Of a stretch of 64,000 bases of DNA, positions 53,639 through 62,535 are shown piece by piece (positions within the stretch are counted from its first letter, which is position 1; every line of letters begins with the position of its first letter). This stretch comes from Betaproteobacteria bacterium. GTDB taxonomy: Bacteria > Pseudomonadota > Gammaproteobacteria > Burkholderiales > Rhodocyclaceae. Under the pieces are notes generated by a model. The model saw nothing but the letters and a program-made list of their open reading frames with translations. It was not told the DNA's origin and searched no databases. Made by a program: the position numbers and the translations under genes. The DNA lies in the NCBI GenBank assembly GCA_016705475.1, contig JADIYD010000001.1, forward strand, positions 124,001 through 188,000, in the 5' to 3' direction.

Positions 53639-53690
53639 GTGTACCCGTAGGTGTACCCGGGAGGTTTTACGGTGGTCTATTTGGGTACAC
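53639..53690. repeat. GTGTACCC repeats upstream of the integrase
   Basis: GTGTACCC occurs at 53639-53646 and 53651-53658 and inverted as GGGTACAC at 53683-53690, just before the integrase gene. This is a typical place for integrase arm sites or excisionase sites. The attachment core itself cannot be fixed without the right end. Confidence 0.5.
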
Positions 53691-53717
53691 CAACAGTAAT
53701 TTGACGTGGGTGAGGCG

Positions 53718-54995
53718 ATGGGCAAGCTGGCGGATATTCAAATTCGGGCATGGATCAAGAGCGGCGAACGATTCGAGGGCCGCGCTGATGGCGCTGGGCT
53801 GTATCTGCGATTTCGAGAGGGTGACTCCGGGGCTACCTGGCGTTTCCGCTATCGTTTCGACGGTAAGCAGCGCGTGATGAACCTGGGCAGCTATGCCGTG
53901 CTGTCACTGGCAGACGCCCGCAAGACCGCAAAAGACCTTTCCGCGAAAGTTGCGTTAGGCCATGACGTTGCCGGCGAGAAGCAGGAACGTAAGCGCGAAG
54001 CTGCCGCCAAGATTGAGGCCGACAAAAACGCCCTGACTGTCGGCCAGCTTGCCGATGAATATTTCGAGAGGATGATTCTCGGGCGTTGGAAGCATCCGAA
54101 TATTGTCCGGTCGAGGATTGAGAACGACATCAAGCCGAACATCGGCAAGATGAAGGCCGAGGATGTGAAACCTCGCGACATCGATAGCATGCTGCAAACC
54201 ATTGTCAAGCGCGGCGCCCCAACGACGGCAAATGATGTGCTGCGCTGGATCAAGCGAATTTTCGATTTCGGCATCAAGCGCCATGTGATCGAAACCAACC
54301 CGGCCAGCGCCTTTGATATTGCTGATGCCGGCGGCAAGGAGGAAACGCGGGACCGATGGTTGAGCCGCGAGGAAATCATCAAGCTATTCCAAGCCATGCG
54401 CGACAAGGCGGGATCATTCGTCATCGAGAACAAATACGCCGTTCGCCTGCTGCTGCTCTTGGCCGTGCGCAAAGAGGAACTGGTGGCTGCTCCGTGGTCG
54501 GAGTTTGATCTGGATAACGCCGTATGGCACTTGCCAGAAGAGCGCACAAAGACCAGCGCAGCGATTGATATTCCGCTGCCACCAATGGCTGTTGAGACGC
54601 TGCGTGAATTGCACCGGCTGGCAAATGGCAGTCGCTACGTTTTCCCAGCACGGAAGATGCAGCAACGGATGATTCCGCACATTGATCTCAATACGCTGAA
54701 TGCCGCTCTCTCGAAGCATATCAAGCCGCTACTCAAGGACGTTCCGAACTTCACCATTCACGATTTCCGGCGCACGGCCCGCACGCACCTGGCCGCCCTG
54801 GGCGTTGATCCGTTCGTTGCTGAGCGATGCTTGAACCACAAGATCAAGGGGGTGGAAGGCACCTACAACCGGCACGACTACTTTGACGAACGCAAGGCAG
54901 CACTGAATGCCTGGGCCAGTCTGCTTAAGGCGCTAGAAGAAGGCAGGCAGGATTACAACGTTGTGCCGCTTCAATCGAGAAGGCCTGCAGCATGA
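53718..54995 (+). CDS. int: P4-type phage integrase (tyrosine recombinase)
   Basis: The 425-residue tyrosine recombinase has an N-terminal DUF4102 arm-binding domain (GAGLYLRFREG), a core-binding domain and a catalytic domain with Arg in LLAVRKEEL, HDFRRTARTHL (H and R), and the C-terminal H in CLNHKIKG followed by the nucleophile Tyr in GTYNRHDYF. I choose ATG 53718, preceded by GGTGAGGCG; a GTG at 53706 is an alternative. It overlaps the next gene by 4 bp. Confidence 0.93.
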   Translation: MGKLADIQIRAWIKSGERFEGRADGAGLYLRFREGDSGATWRFRYRFDGKQRVMNLGSYAVLSLADARKTAKDLSAKVALGHDVAGEKQERKREAAAKIEADKNALTVGQLADEYFERMILGRWKHPNIVRSRIENDIKPNIGKMKAEDVKPRDIDSMLQTIVKRGAPTTANDVLRWIKRIFDFGIKRHVIETNPASAFDIADAGGKEETRDRWLSREEIIKLFQAMRDKAGSFVIENKYAVRLLLLLAVRKEELVAAPWSEFDLDNAVWHLPEERTKTSAAIDIPLPPMAVETLRELHRLANGSRYVFPARKMQQRMIPHIDLNTLNAALSKHIKPLLKDVPNFTIHDFRRTARTHLAALGVDPFVAERCLNHKIKGVEGTYNRHDYFDERKAALNAWASLLKALEEGRQDYNVVPLQSRRPAA

Positions 54996-55552
54996 GCAAA
55001 AGAACGGCCTATTCGCGCTATCTTGACGCGAAGGCGAAGCCGACTCCAAACGGGAAATTGTCTTCGGGTTCGTTGTTTGACATGCAAAGGGCGCTTCTGG
55101 ATGCTCTTCGGTCTGGCCAACCACTTCCAATAGAAATGCAGCGTGACCTGGCCTTTTCATTCGAAGAGCTTGTAACCGGAAATCAACCGGAGTTGCTGAC
55201 AGTATTGAGGGGGGCTGGTAAGCCTGATCCTACATTGAAACGGTATCTCAGAAAGGAGGCTATCAGATATTTGAGGTGGGTTTCAGACGGCCGCATCAAC
55301 GATAAAACACCCTTAAAAACGGTTGCAAGATCATTCGGCGTAACCGCCAAAGCGGTTGAAACTTGGATTGATGCTTTCAGTGATACAGAGATTGACCCGC
55401 TTGTTTTTGAATCTCCAGATTTAGCCGAATTTGAAGACTCTGATGGTGGTTTGGTGAAAAGAGACCATTCGGAGCTTGTGAAATCCGTAATGATAGCCTG
55501 CGGAAATCGGTACCGAATTTACTCTAAGCCATTGATTGCTGTCAGAAGTTAA
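54992..55552 (+). CDS. Hypothetical protein co-translated with the integrase
   Basis: I do not recognise this 186-residue protein. It overlaps the integrase stop (ATGA). The middle (TPLKTVARSFGVTAKAVETWIDAF) looks like a helix-turn-helix, so DNA binding is possible. It is clearly more AT-rich and uses rarer codons than its neighbours, which suggests a different origin. Possible roles are excision or immunity control; this is inference from position. Confidence 0.7.
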   Translation: MSKRTAYSRYLDAKAKPTPNGKLSSGSLFDMQRALLDALRSGQPLPIEMQRDLAFSFEELVTGNQPELLTVLRGAGKPDPTLKRYLRKEAIRYLRWVSDGRINDKTPLKTVARSFGVTAKAVETWIDAFSDTEIDPLVFESPDLAEFEDSDGGLVKRDHSELVKSVMIACGNRYRIYSKPLIAVRS

Positions 55553-55623
55553 CCTGCGGATTAGTTTCTGACCGCCAGTCTCACACTGCGTCATGTTGAT
55601 TCACTCATATTCACGAGGAAACC

Positions 55624-55881
55624 ATGGCGCAAGAAAACAAACAGGTTGGCTCCCAGCCCACCAGTAACGCACATCAGGTACCCGAGGCGCTTCGCGACTT
55701 CGATTCGCTTCCTGATTCCGCGAATGTTCGTTTACCCGTAGTTAAGGCCCTGTACGGCTGTTCAGCCGCCACCGTTTGGCGAATGGTCAAAAGTGGCCGC
55801 GTGCCACATCCACGGAAAATTTCGGAGCGAATCACCGCCTGGGAAGTTGGGGCGTTGCGCAAGTCACTTGCTGCAGCGTAG
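55624..55881 (+). CDS. AlpA-like / MerR-fold phage regulator
   Basis: The 85-residue protein has a winged-helix AlpA-like core: RLPVVKALYGCSAATVWRMVKSG followed by RVPHPRKISERITAWEV. Such proteins act as excisionase or transcription regulators of P4-type integrases. ATG 55624 follows CACGAGGAAACC. Confidence 0.78.
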   Translation: MAQENKQVGSQPTSNAHQVPEALRDFDSLPDSANVRLPVVKALYGCSAATVWRMVKSGRVPHPRKISERITAWEVGALRKSLAAA

Positions 55882-55889
55882 GCGGCACC

Positions 55890-56054
55890 ATGAATCGCCA
55901 GAATACGCCAACACAGCCGGCAGGTAGCGCTGGCGGCGAACCCTCCTTGCGTGAAGTCCTTGACGCGATCCGCGAACAAACCCGGATGCTCACCACCATC
56001 GGCGCGCACCTGTCCAAGCTGGTAACCCTCGCTGAGAAGAAAGGCGAGCGCTGA
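55890..56054 (+). CDS. Small hypothetical phage protein, 54 residues
   Basis: The product is MNRQNTPTQPAGSAGGEPSL and onward, with an amphipathic helix over its C-terminal half (EVLDAIREQTRMLTTIGAHL). It starts 8 bp after the regulator gene and ends one base before the next, so the tiling supports it. No function recognised. Confidence 0.6.
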   Translation: MNRQNTPTQPAGSAGGEPSLREVLDAIREQTRMLTTIGAHLSKLVTLAEKKGER

Positions 56055-56055
56055 C

Positions 56056-56796
56056 ATGGCCAGGTCAAGAAACATCAAGCCGGGTTTCTTCCGAAATGCT
56101 GATTTGGCTGAACTGCCATACGAGGCACGCCTGCTGTTCGTCGGCTTGTGGACGATTGCCGATCGAGAGGGGCGCCTTGAAGACCGCCCGAAGCAGATCA
56201 AGATGGAAATCTTCCCTGCTGACAATCTGGATTGTGACCAGCTGCTGAATGATCTTGCAAGCACTGGCATGGTTGTTCGGTATGAGGTTGAAGGCAAGCG
56301 ATACCTGCAAGTTACCAATTTCGGCAAGCATCAAAACCCGCACAAAGACGAGAAGCAAAGCACCATACCTGCACCGGGTTTGCCTGATGCAAGCACGGTG
56401 CAAGCACCGGGCAAAGATGATGCAAGCACCGTGGGAATCCTGCTGATTCCTGATTCCCTCTTACTGATTCCTGAAGAAAACCCTTGCTCACCTTCGGCGA
56501 GCGCGTCGGCAGATGATGGCTTCGCCAGCTTCTGGAAACTGTACCCAAATAAAGTAGCCAAGCCTCAAGCCCTGAAGGCCTGGAAGAAGATCAAGCCGGC
56601 TGGCCAGATGCTTGCTGACCTGATGGCAGGCCTTGACCGTCAGAAGGCCGGCGAGCAATGGCAGAAGGACGGCGGCCAGTTCATCCCGCACCCTGCAAGC
56701 TGGTTAAACGCCAGGCGCTGGGAAGATGAGGCGCCGCCATCTGCTGACAATACGGCAGCACCGGCCCGCAATCCGATATTCGCGGGGGCTATCTGA
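56056..56796 (+). CDS. Phage replication-initiation-like protein
   Basis: The 246-residue protein starts ARSRNIKPGFFRNADLAELP, like the N-terminal winged-helix domain of many phage replisome organisers, has GKHQNPHKDEKQSTIP at about residue 90 and a C-terminal FASFWKLYPNKVAKPQALKAW region ending with PHPASWLNARRWEDE, a common DnaA/DnaT-like replication protein tail. It probably loads the helicase encoded two genes later. Confidence 0.72.
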   Translation: MARSRNIKPGFFRNADLAELPYEARLLFVGLWTIADREGRLEDRPKQIKMEIFPADNLDCDQLLNDLASTGMVVRYEVEGKRYLQVTNFGKHQNPHKDEKQSTIPAPGLPDASTVQAPGKDDASTVGILLIPDSLLLIPEENPCSPSASASADDGFASFWKLYPNKVAKPQALKAWKKIKPAGQMLADLMAGLDRQKAGEQWQKDGGQFIPHPASWLNARRWEDEAPPSADNTAAPARNPIFAGAI

Positions 56797-57329
56797 TGAA
56801 TACCTCTCACCTGCCGTACGGTGCAGCCGAGATCGTGGCCATTCGCTCAACTGGCAAGCGCCCGGCTGATATGGTTTTGGTATCGATGATCGGGCCGTTG
56901 CGCGAAACCAACCCGGTGGTCATCGCCCAGCCATCACGCAGCTACGACTGGCGCTTCGTTGTCGCGCTGCCTGTCCTGATCGTGGCAACGACCGATACGC
57001 CGAACCTTGCGGGCATCGTCAAAGCTGTCGACTCCGCTGAGCCCGATTACCTGTCGGTCTGGTTCGCCGACCGCCAGGACGGTATCAACATTCAGATCGA
57101 TGGTTACCGCCCCCAGACAAAGAGCGGCCGACGCATGGGCGCAGTGCAGCGCGCGACGTTTGCCGGCCTGGGTTCAACCGAATCCGCCGGCGATTGCCTC
57201 TCACAGATTGCCGGCCAGGTGAAACGCCAGGCCATGGAAAACGCCGACCGCTTTGACGCCGCTCTGGTCGACATGGCCACAGTCGGATTCCGCCGCATCT
57301 TTGGCAAGGCATGGAGGGCTGCGGCATGA
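56796..57329 (+). CDS. Hypothetical phage protein, 177 residues
   Basis: It shares one base with the upstream gene (TGATG) and four with the helicase gene (ATGA). No family recognised; the sequence is mixed alpha/beta with a hydrophobic strand FVVALPVLIVATTDTPNLAG (cited at its limit) and a charged C-terminal helix. Its position between the initiator-like protein and the helicase suggests a part in replication. Confidence 0.65.
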   Translation: MNTSHLPYGAAEIVAIRSTGKRPADMVLVSMIGPLRETNPVVIAQPSRSYDWRFVVALPVLIVATTDTPNLAGIVKAVDSAEPDYLSVWFADRQDGINIQIDGYRPQTKSGRRMGAVQRATFAGLGSTESAGDCLSQIAGQVKRQAMENADRFDAALVDMATVGFRRIFGKAWRAAA

Positions 57330-58256
57330 ACGTGATCGACGACACCATTGATTTCGACGCCTACCTGAAGGGGCCGAACGAGGCGCCCATGATTCAGCCG
57401 GCCTCGAGCTGGGCTGATGAGGTGATCGCAGCCTTCGAGCGACCGGCCAACCATGCCGGCGCCTGTCTGCCATGGCCGAAGACACGGGAGATGGTCCGCC
57501 TGCGTAGTGGCGAGCTGACTATCTGGCCGGGCATGTCCGGGCATGGCAAATCGATGATGGTGGGGCAAGTGGCCCTGCATCTGATGGAGCAGGGCGAGAA
57601 GGTCTGCCTCGCCAGCATGGAAATGAAGCCGACCAGCACGATGCAGCGTATGTGCCGGCAGGCATTCGGCTGCAACATTCCGAACCGCCAGGACATTCGC
57701 GACCTTCACGCCTGGACAAATGGCCGGCTGTGGCTATACGACCAACAAGGCCAGGTAAGCCCGGATCGCATCCTGGCTGTGGCGCGGTACTGCCACGAGG
57801 AGCTCGGCATCACTCACTTCGTTATCGACAACCTGCTGAGCTGTGGCATCGCTGAGGACGGCTACGACGCGCAGAAGCAATTCGTTCTGGCGCTGGCCAC
57901 CCACGCCCACGACACCGGCCAATCGGTTCCTGCTGGCGCACAGCCGCAAGGGCAAAGACGAACTGACGCCCCCGGGCAAATTCGATGTGCGCGGATCCGC
58001 ATCCATCACCGATCTGGCCGACAACGTTTTCAGCATTTGGCGAAATCGCGGCAAGGAAATGGCGATTGAGGCCGGCGACCACAGCAAGAAAGACGAAGCC
58101 GACGCGCTGCTGATTGTCTGCAAGCACCGTCATGGCGATTGGGAGGGCCGGGTAAAGCTCTGGTTCGACCGACGCAGTCAAGCCTATCTGCAGGGACCAA
58201 ACGACCAACCCAAGGCCATGCAACTACGGGCCGACGACGACAAGGTGGAGTTCTGA
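57326..58256 (+). CDS. Phage DnaB/Twinkle-like replicative helicase, with a +1 frameshift
   Basis: The RecA-fold helicase begins MNVIDDTIDFDAYLKG and has Walker A GMSGHGKS (69-76), SMEMKP, and Walker B FVIDNLL (about 165). The reading frame breaks near 57923: before it FVLALATHAHDTG is read, after it RFLLAHSRKGKDELTPPGKF continues one frame over to the stop at 58256. One inserted T (in CCAATCGG) explains this; without it the protein would be about 309 residues. There is no primase domain. As sequenced, the frame ends at 58069 with a nonsense tail. Confidence 0.8.
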
Positions 58257-58257
58257 C

Positions 58258-58545
58258 ATGGCAACAGTGACCCGCAAATTCAAAGCCAATTTCTTGACCT
58301 TTGCCGCGCATCGCGTAGCAACTGGCCAGTGGTCTGACGACGATGTTGCAGAGCTTCAGGCAAGCATTCGCGCAGACCTTTACCCCGGACCTGACCTGCA
58401 GCGTGCGGGTTTGGTGTTCGTACTCGCTTCTGGCGTTGAGATACCGGCATCGATTGATGACCACGAGGAACGTTACCGCCTGTGGGATGAGTTCTTCGAG
58501 GCCGAAGCTGAGGCCATCAATCAAATTCAAGAAAAAGAGGCGTGA
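58258..58545 (+). CDS. Hypothetical phage protein, 95 residues
   Basis: A small acidic protein with helix-rich sequence (WDEFFEAEAEAINQIQEKEA at the C terminus). It follows the helicase directly with no gap (2 bp). No family recognised. Confidence 0.6.
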   Translation: MATVTRKFKANFLTFAAHRVATGQWSDDDVAELQASIRADLYPGPDLQRAGLVFVLASGVEIPASIDDHEERYRLWDEFFEAEAEAINQIQEKEA

Positions 58546-58547
58546 GC

Positions 58548-58652
58548 ATGGTTTTCCCTAGTGCCACGCGCCGACCAGACGCCCGGCAAGGGGTTGGCGC
58601 TTCATGCGTGAAGAAATCGAACAGCGGCGTTTATTTGCAGTTTCACCAATGA
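58548..58652 (+). CDS. Tiny possible ORF at the module boundary (34 residues)
   Basis: ATG 58548 follows a purine-rich stretch and overlaps nothing. A second short frame (58604-58699, 31 residues) competes. Neither resembles a known protein. This 155-bp gap between replication and virion genes also holds an imperfect hairpin (CCGGCGCC/GGTGCCGG near 58655) and the ribosome site AAAGGAG at 58688 for the next gene. Confidence 0.3.
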   Translation: MVFPSATRRPDARQGVGASCVKKSNSGVYLQFHQ

Positions 58653-58701
58653 GCCGGCGCCACGGGGTGCCGGACGATTCATTCAACAAAGGAGTGTAGC
58701 A

Positions 58702-59496
58702 ATGTGGAGAAAATTCAATGTTTGCATGGCTGAAGCGGATAGCGGCGAAGGTAGCGGGGCCGGTGGCGGTGGTTTTGCCTACGCCGCAGCCACTTCAATC
58801 AGTGCCGGCGAAGCCAGGCCGGCCGCGATCCCGGAGAAATACCAAGTCAAAAAGGAAGACGGCTCGCTCGACATCGAAGCCAGCAGCCTGAAGCTGTCCG
58901 AAGCGTACAGCCACCTGGAAAAGCGCATGGGGTCCGGCGATCTGCCGCCACGCTCTGCCGATGAATACCAGCTGAATCTTCCTGACGCATTCAAGGACAC
59001 GGATTTTTCGGGCGACCAACTGCTGAGCCAGTTCAAGCAGGACGCCCTGGCCAAGGGATTCACTCAGGAACAATTCGATTTCGTGATGGGCAAGTATTTC
59101 GAGATCGCCCCCGGGTTGATGTCCGGCGCCAAGCAGCTTTCCCTGGATGACTGCGTTGCTGACCTGAAAACAGAGTGGAAAACCGATAAGCGATATGAAG
59201 CCGAGATGCAGCAGGCGCAGAACGCGGCCAGGGCTTTCGGCGACAAGGATGCGGAAGGGTTGATGCAGGACTACGGCAGCGATCCCCGCTTTGTCAGGCT
59301 GTTGAATCGCGTCGGGGCCGAGTTGAAAGAAGACAGTTCTTTTGGTCCTGACGTTTCGTGGAGTCGCGGTGAATCGGTTGAATCCCTGATGACATCCGAG
59401 GCCTACAACAACGCCAAGCATCCTGATCACGCCAAGGTATCGGCGCAGGTTAGCGCCTATCACAAAGCCAATACCCGCGATCCCCGGGTCTTTTGA
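58702..59496 (+). CDS. Phage capsid-assembly/scaffold-like protein
   Basis: The 264-residue acidic helical protein has a Gly/Ala-rich start, then AIPEKYQVKKEDGSLD, LSEAYSHLEKRMGSGDLP and FKQDALAKGFTQEQFDFVMG, a pattern seen in podovirus scaffolding proteins. The C terminus ends AYNNAKHPDHAKVSAQVSAY and then DPRVF; a closely similar motif ends the 90-residue protein at 62251. ATG 58702 has a strong ribosome site (AAAGGAG). The family is inferred, not proven. Confidence 0.5.
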   Translation: MWRKFNVCMAEADSGEGSGAGGGGFAYAAATSISAGEARPAAIPEKYQVKKEDGSLDIEASSLKLSEAYSHLEKRMGSGDLPPRSADEYQLNLPDAFKDTDFSGDQLLSQFKQDALAKGFTQEQFDFVMGKYFEIAPGLMSGAKQLSLDDCVADLKTEWKTDKRYEAEMQQAQNAARAFGDKDAEGLMQDYGSDPRFVRLLNRVGAELKEDSSFGPDVSWSRGESVESLMTSEAYNNAKHPDHAKVSAQVSAYHKANTRDPRVF

Positions 59497-59523
59497 CACC
59501 CCGCCATAAAAAGGGGAATAACC

Positions 59524-59994
59524 ATGTCAGGATGGACCGCCGCAACCTACCTAGCAGCCGGGTCGCTTGCTGTCGGCGTAGGCTCTGCTGTCTATAGCGG
59601 ACAGCAACAAAAGCAATCCAACGATACCCAAGCCCAGATCGCCGAGAACAACGCAGCCTATTCCGCCGATTCGGCCCGAGCCCATGCCGAGAAGATCAGG
59701 AAGGCCGGCCGGGCACAACAGGGCACTACCAAGGTGGCGCTTGCCGCATCTGGCGTCAAGCTGGCCGAAGGCACCGCGCTTGAAGTCGACAAATCGATTA
59801 TCCAGAACTCGGAACAGGATGCGCTTTCGGCGATTCTCTCCGGTGATCGGGCGTTGAAATCAGGAGCCGATGAAGCCGGGATGTTGCGGGCTTCCGGCCA
59901 GGCGGCGCAAACAGACGGATATATGAGCGCAACTGGGACCGCTCTATCCGGCGCATTCAGATACTCAAGCGGAAAGTGGACGGCCAAAAAATGA
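59524..59994 (+). CDS. Phage internal virion / ejection protein-like
   Basis: The 156-residue protein has a hydrophobic N-terminal segment (AATYLAAGSLAVGVGSAVYS) followed by a long helix-forming, Ala/Gln-rich stretch with AEKIRKAGRAQQGTTKVALA and SGVKLAEGTALEVDKSIIQN. This layout is typical of small podovirus ejection proteins. It overlaps the next gene by 4 bp. Confidence 0.55.
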   Translation: MSGWTAATYLAAGSLAVGVGSAVYSGQQQKQSNDTQAQIAENNAAYSADSARAHAEKIRKAGRAQQGTTKVALAASGVKLAEGTALEVDKSIIQNSEQDALSAILSGDRALKSGADEAGMLRASGQAAQTDGYMSATGTALSGAFRYSSGKWTAKK

Positions 59995-62027
59995 GAATCC
60001 CCATCGGAAATTTCGGCAACGCCATCCCGCAAGCAGCACCGGCTCCTCGCGTTCCCGGTGGTGCAGGGCGTGGCGCCGAAGCTTTGCAGAAAGCCGCAAG
60101 CGGACTCGTCGATTCAATCGAGTCCGGTGTAGTCGAAGAAAAGCGCCTGGCCAAGGAACAAGAGGAGAATCAGCAGGCACTTGACCGGGCCAAGGCTGCC
60201 AATGCCGTGCTTGATCGTGAGATTGAAGTTGATGCAATCGGCAAGGATATTGAGCGGCGTGTCGCCTCCGGAGAGATCCACTACGACAAGGCGCACGAGC
60301 AGTATAAGAACAAGGTGTTCGAACTCAAATCGCCCGAAACAACTGGTTTTGACCCGGTTACTGCAGAGAAACTCAGCAAGGGCATGAAGCAGGTCGACTT
60401 CAAGGGCAGCGGCAACATTGATGGCCTGGTGGCGAAGGCCAAGACCGCTGATTTCAGGTCACAGACTGATGGCATCCTCGACAAGCTGGGTAAGAAGGCA
60501 GGGCTGCCCGGTGCCGACATGGAGGGAGTGGCCGCGCAGATAGACGCTATGGATAACATCGGACGGCAAGCCTACGGCGCCGGCTGGGACAAGCGCAAGC
60601 AGGATTGGAAGGACAACACTTGGGATGCGCAACTGACTCAGCAGGCTATGGGCGTCCGGGACAGCCTGGACGGCATCAAGACGCTACAGAAGGAAATCAC
60701 GCAGGGCTCCTACGCCGACAAGCTCGACAGCGGCCGGCGCAATTCTCTGGTGGCCAAACTCGACGGCTACCGAACGTCGTTGATCCAGCGCAACGAAGCC
60801 GCTGCGGCACGAGCAGCGCGCGAACAGGAAATGCGGCTGAAGAAAGCCGAGGCCGAATTCAATACCTTTCAGGGCATGGCCGACAAGGGAACTACGCTTT
60901 CCCCGGAGTACGTCGACCGTGCAGTGCAGATGACAGCCGGCACGCCATACCAAGCCGGCATAAAGGCAATCGCCAAGCAGGCACAGGAGACGGGCGGCAT
61001 CGCTGCGCAGCCAATCCGCAATCAGGAGGCCGCGCTTACCCAGATAGACACGCTGATTGCCAAGCAGGGACGGACGCCGGAACTCGACAAGCGCAGGGAA
61101 CAAATTGCCAACGTGCTTCACTCCAGTCAGACCGATGTGACCGAGAACGGTCTGCGCGCCGGGCTCGAGCGGGGCGTCATCACCGAACTGGCGCCGATTG
61201 ATATTTCCACGCCGCAAGCCTTCGCCGCGTCTATCTCGAAGCGTGTGTCGCAGGCCGAAACAGTCGGCCAGTGGGCAGGTAAGGCGGTGTCGCCTCTGGA
61301 TGCCACGGAAGCCGCAGGCATTCGTTCCATGCTCGACGCTATGCCGGCAAAGCAGAAGTCGCAGGCCATCGCAACTATTTCGCATTCGCTTGGCACCAAG
61401 GCTTCAGTAGCAGTTTCCGAACAGCTTTATTTGCAGGACAGGCCGACTGCTTTAGCGTTTTCTGCAGGCAGTGATTTTACCACCGCTGGGCGATACACAT
61501 CCGAATTGATCCTGAAGGGCGCGACGGCCATCAAGGACGGCACGGTGATTCGGGACGAGAAGAAGGTGACGGGTTGGAAGGCCTCAATTGCCGCGGAGCT
61601 AGATGATCTGAATATTGCAAACGAAGCAATCAAAACCCAGCTCAAGGAATCGTCCTATTACATATCGGCCGGACTGGCATCCGAGGCAGGCGGGGTAGCG
61701 AGTATTTCGGATATTCGGCAGGCAGTGAGATTGGCCATAAACGGGGAAATCATCGAGCACAACGGCAAGAAATTGCCGCTTCCGCCCGGGGTTGATGAAG
61801 GGAGGTTCCTCGTTCGCTTGCAAGATATCGGAGCGTCACAGGTTTTGAGGCAGGCACCTGATGGGATGGTTCGCGTGGCAGGCGTTGAAATGCCAGCGGC
61901 TGATTTCGCGACGAGCATCCCAGCTCAAGAACTGTTGGCAGTTGGCGAGGGGCGGTACGTCGTCATCGTCAAAGGCCGGCCAGTGACCGATGCATCCGGC
62001 AAGAAAATCATTATTAAGGTGAAATAA
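59991..62027 (+). CDS. Large phage virion protein (ejection/DNA-transfer type)
   Basis: The 678-residue protein is mostly long helix and coiled coil (about 45-330), with low-complexity Ala/Lys/Gln stretches, then a smaller folded C-terminal part ending VTDASGKKIIIKVK. I do not recognise a domain. Following the small ejection-like protein, it is most simply a large ejection protein, but a tail-tape-measure or neck role is not excluded. ATG 59991 lies in an ATGA overlap; an upstream in-frame GTG at 59976 is an alternative. Confidence 0.5.
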   Translation: MRIPIGNFGNAIPQAAPAPRVPGGAGRGAEALQKAASGLVDSIESGVVEEKRLAKEQEENQQALDRAKAANAVLDREIEVDAIGKDIERRVASGEIHYDKAHEQYKNKVFELKSPETTGFDPVTAEKLSKGMKQVDFKGSGNIDGLVAKAKTADFRSQTDGILDKLGKKAGLPGADMEGVAAQIDAMDNIGRQAYGAGWDKRKQDWKDNTWDAQLTQQAMGVRDSLDGIKTLQKEITQGSYADKLDSGRRNSLVAKLDGYRTSLIQRNEAAAARAAREQEMRLKKAEAEFNTFQGMADKGTTLSPEYVDRAVQMTAGTPYQAGIKAIAKQAQETGGIAAQPIRNQEAALTQIDTLIAKQGRTPELDKRREQIANVLHSSQTDVTENGLRAGLERGVITELAPIDISTPQAFAASISKRVSQAETVGQWAGKAVSPLDATEAAGIRSMLDAMPAKQKSQAIATISHSLGTKASVAVSEQLYLQDRPTALAFSAGSDFTTAGRYTSELILKGATAIKDGTVIRDEKKVTGWKASIAAELDDLNIANEAIKTQLKESSYYISAGLASEAGGVASISDIRQAVRLAINGEIIEHNGKKLPLPPGVDEGRFLVRLQDIGASQVLRQAPDGMVRVAGVEMPAADFATSIPAQELLAVGEGRYVVIVKGRPVTDASGKKIIIKVK

Positions 62028-62249
62028 ATGTCAATTTTCGACATGTTCGAAGAGCCGTCGACCCTGTCCTTTCTCGTTCATGCAAACCGCCATGAATCAG
62101 TAGAGACGGCCAAGCAAAGAATGCAAGACGAGTTGCAGCAAATTGCAGAAATTGATCTGGATGCCATCACGCCTCACGAGGCAATGGAGCGGATCGCCGT
62201 AGTCAAAGGGCTTTCCATGGCTTTGCACGCATCGCAAGGAGGGGGGTGA
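62028..62249 (+). CDS. Small hypothetical phage protein, 73 residues
   Basis: A helical acidic protein starting MSIFDMFEEPSTLSF, directly after the large virion gene with no gap. No family recognised. Confidence 0.6.
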   Translation: MSIFDMFEEPSTLSFLVHANRHESVETAKQRMQDELQQIAEIDLDAITPHEAMERIAVVKGLSMALHASQGGG

Positions 62250-62250
62250 A

Positions 62251-62523
62251 ATGGCAGCCAGTCAAACCGAAGCCGATCTGCGCCGCATCTGGGGCAAGGA
62301 TTTCGACAAGCGAATGGGCGATGTCCTGGATGTCTTCGACACCCTGCCCGCCGATGCCCAGCAGCGAATCAATAACGGTGGGGCGGCCGAACTGAAAGCA
62401 CTGGCGGCGATGAAAGACCCCGCCTATCTCAACCCCAAGCACCCCGACCATGCTGCTGTTTCCAAGCAGGTCAGCGAGCAATTCAATTCTTTATTTGGCA
62501 GCGATCCTGCCGCATCAATTTAA
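62251..62523 (+). CDS. Small phage protein sharing a C-terminal motif with the 58702 product
   Basis: The 90-residue protein begins MAASQTEADLRRIWGKDFD and ends with AYLNPKHPDHAAVSKQVSEQ and FGSDP. The motif hPDHAxVSxQVS matches the end of the 264-residue scaffold-like protein. The rest is helical. Two proteins of one virion module sharing a tail motif suggests a common binding partner or an internal duplication. Confidence 0.62.
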   Translation: MAASQTEADLRRIWGKDFDKRMGDVLDVFDTLPADAQQRINNGGAAELKALAAMKDPAYLNPKHPDHAAVSKQVSEQFNSLFGSDPAASI

Positions 62524-62535
62524 AGGGGACTCACC

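Noticed and set aside
53530..53718. A tRNA gene as prophage attachment site
   Set aside because: No cloverleaf sequence is visible in this gap, and no tRNA fragment is repeated.
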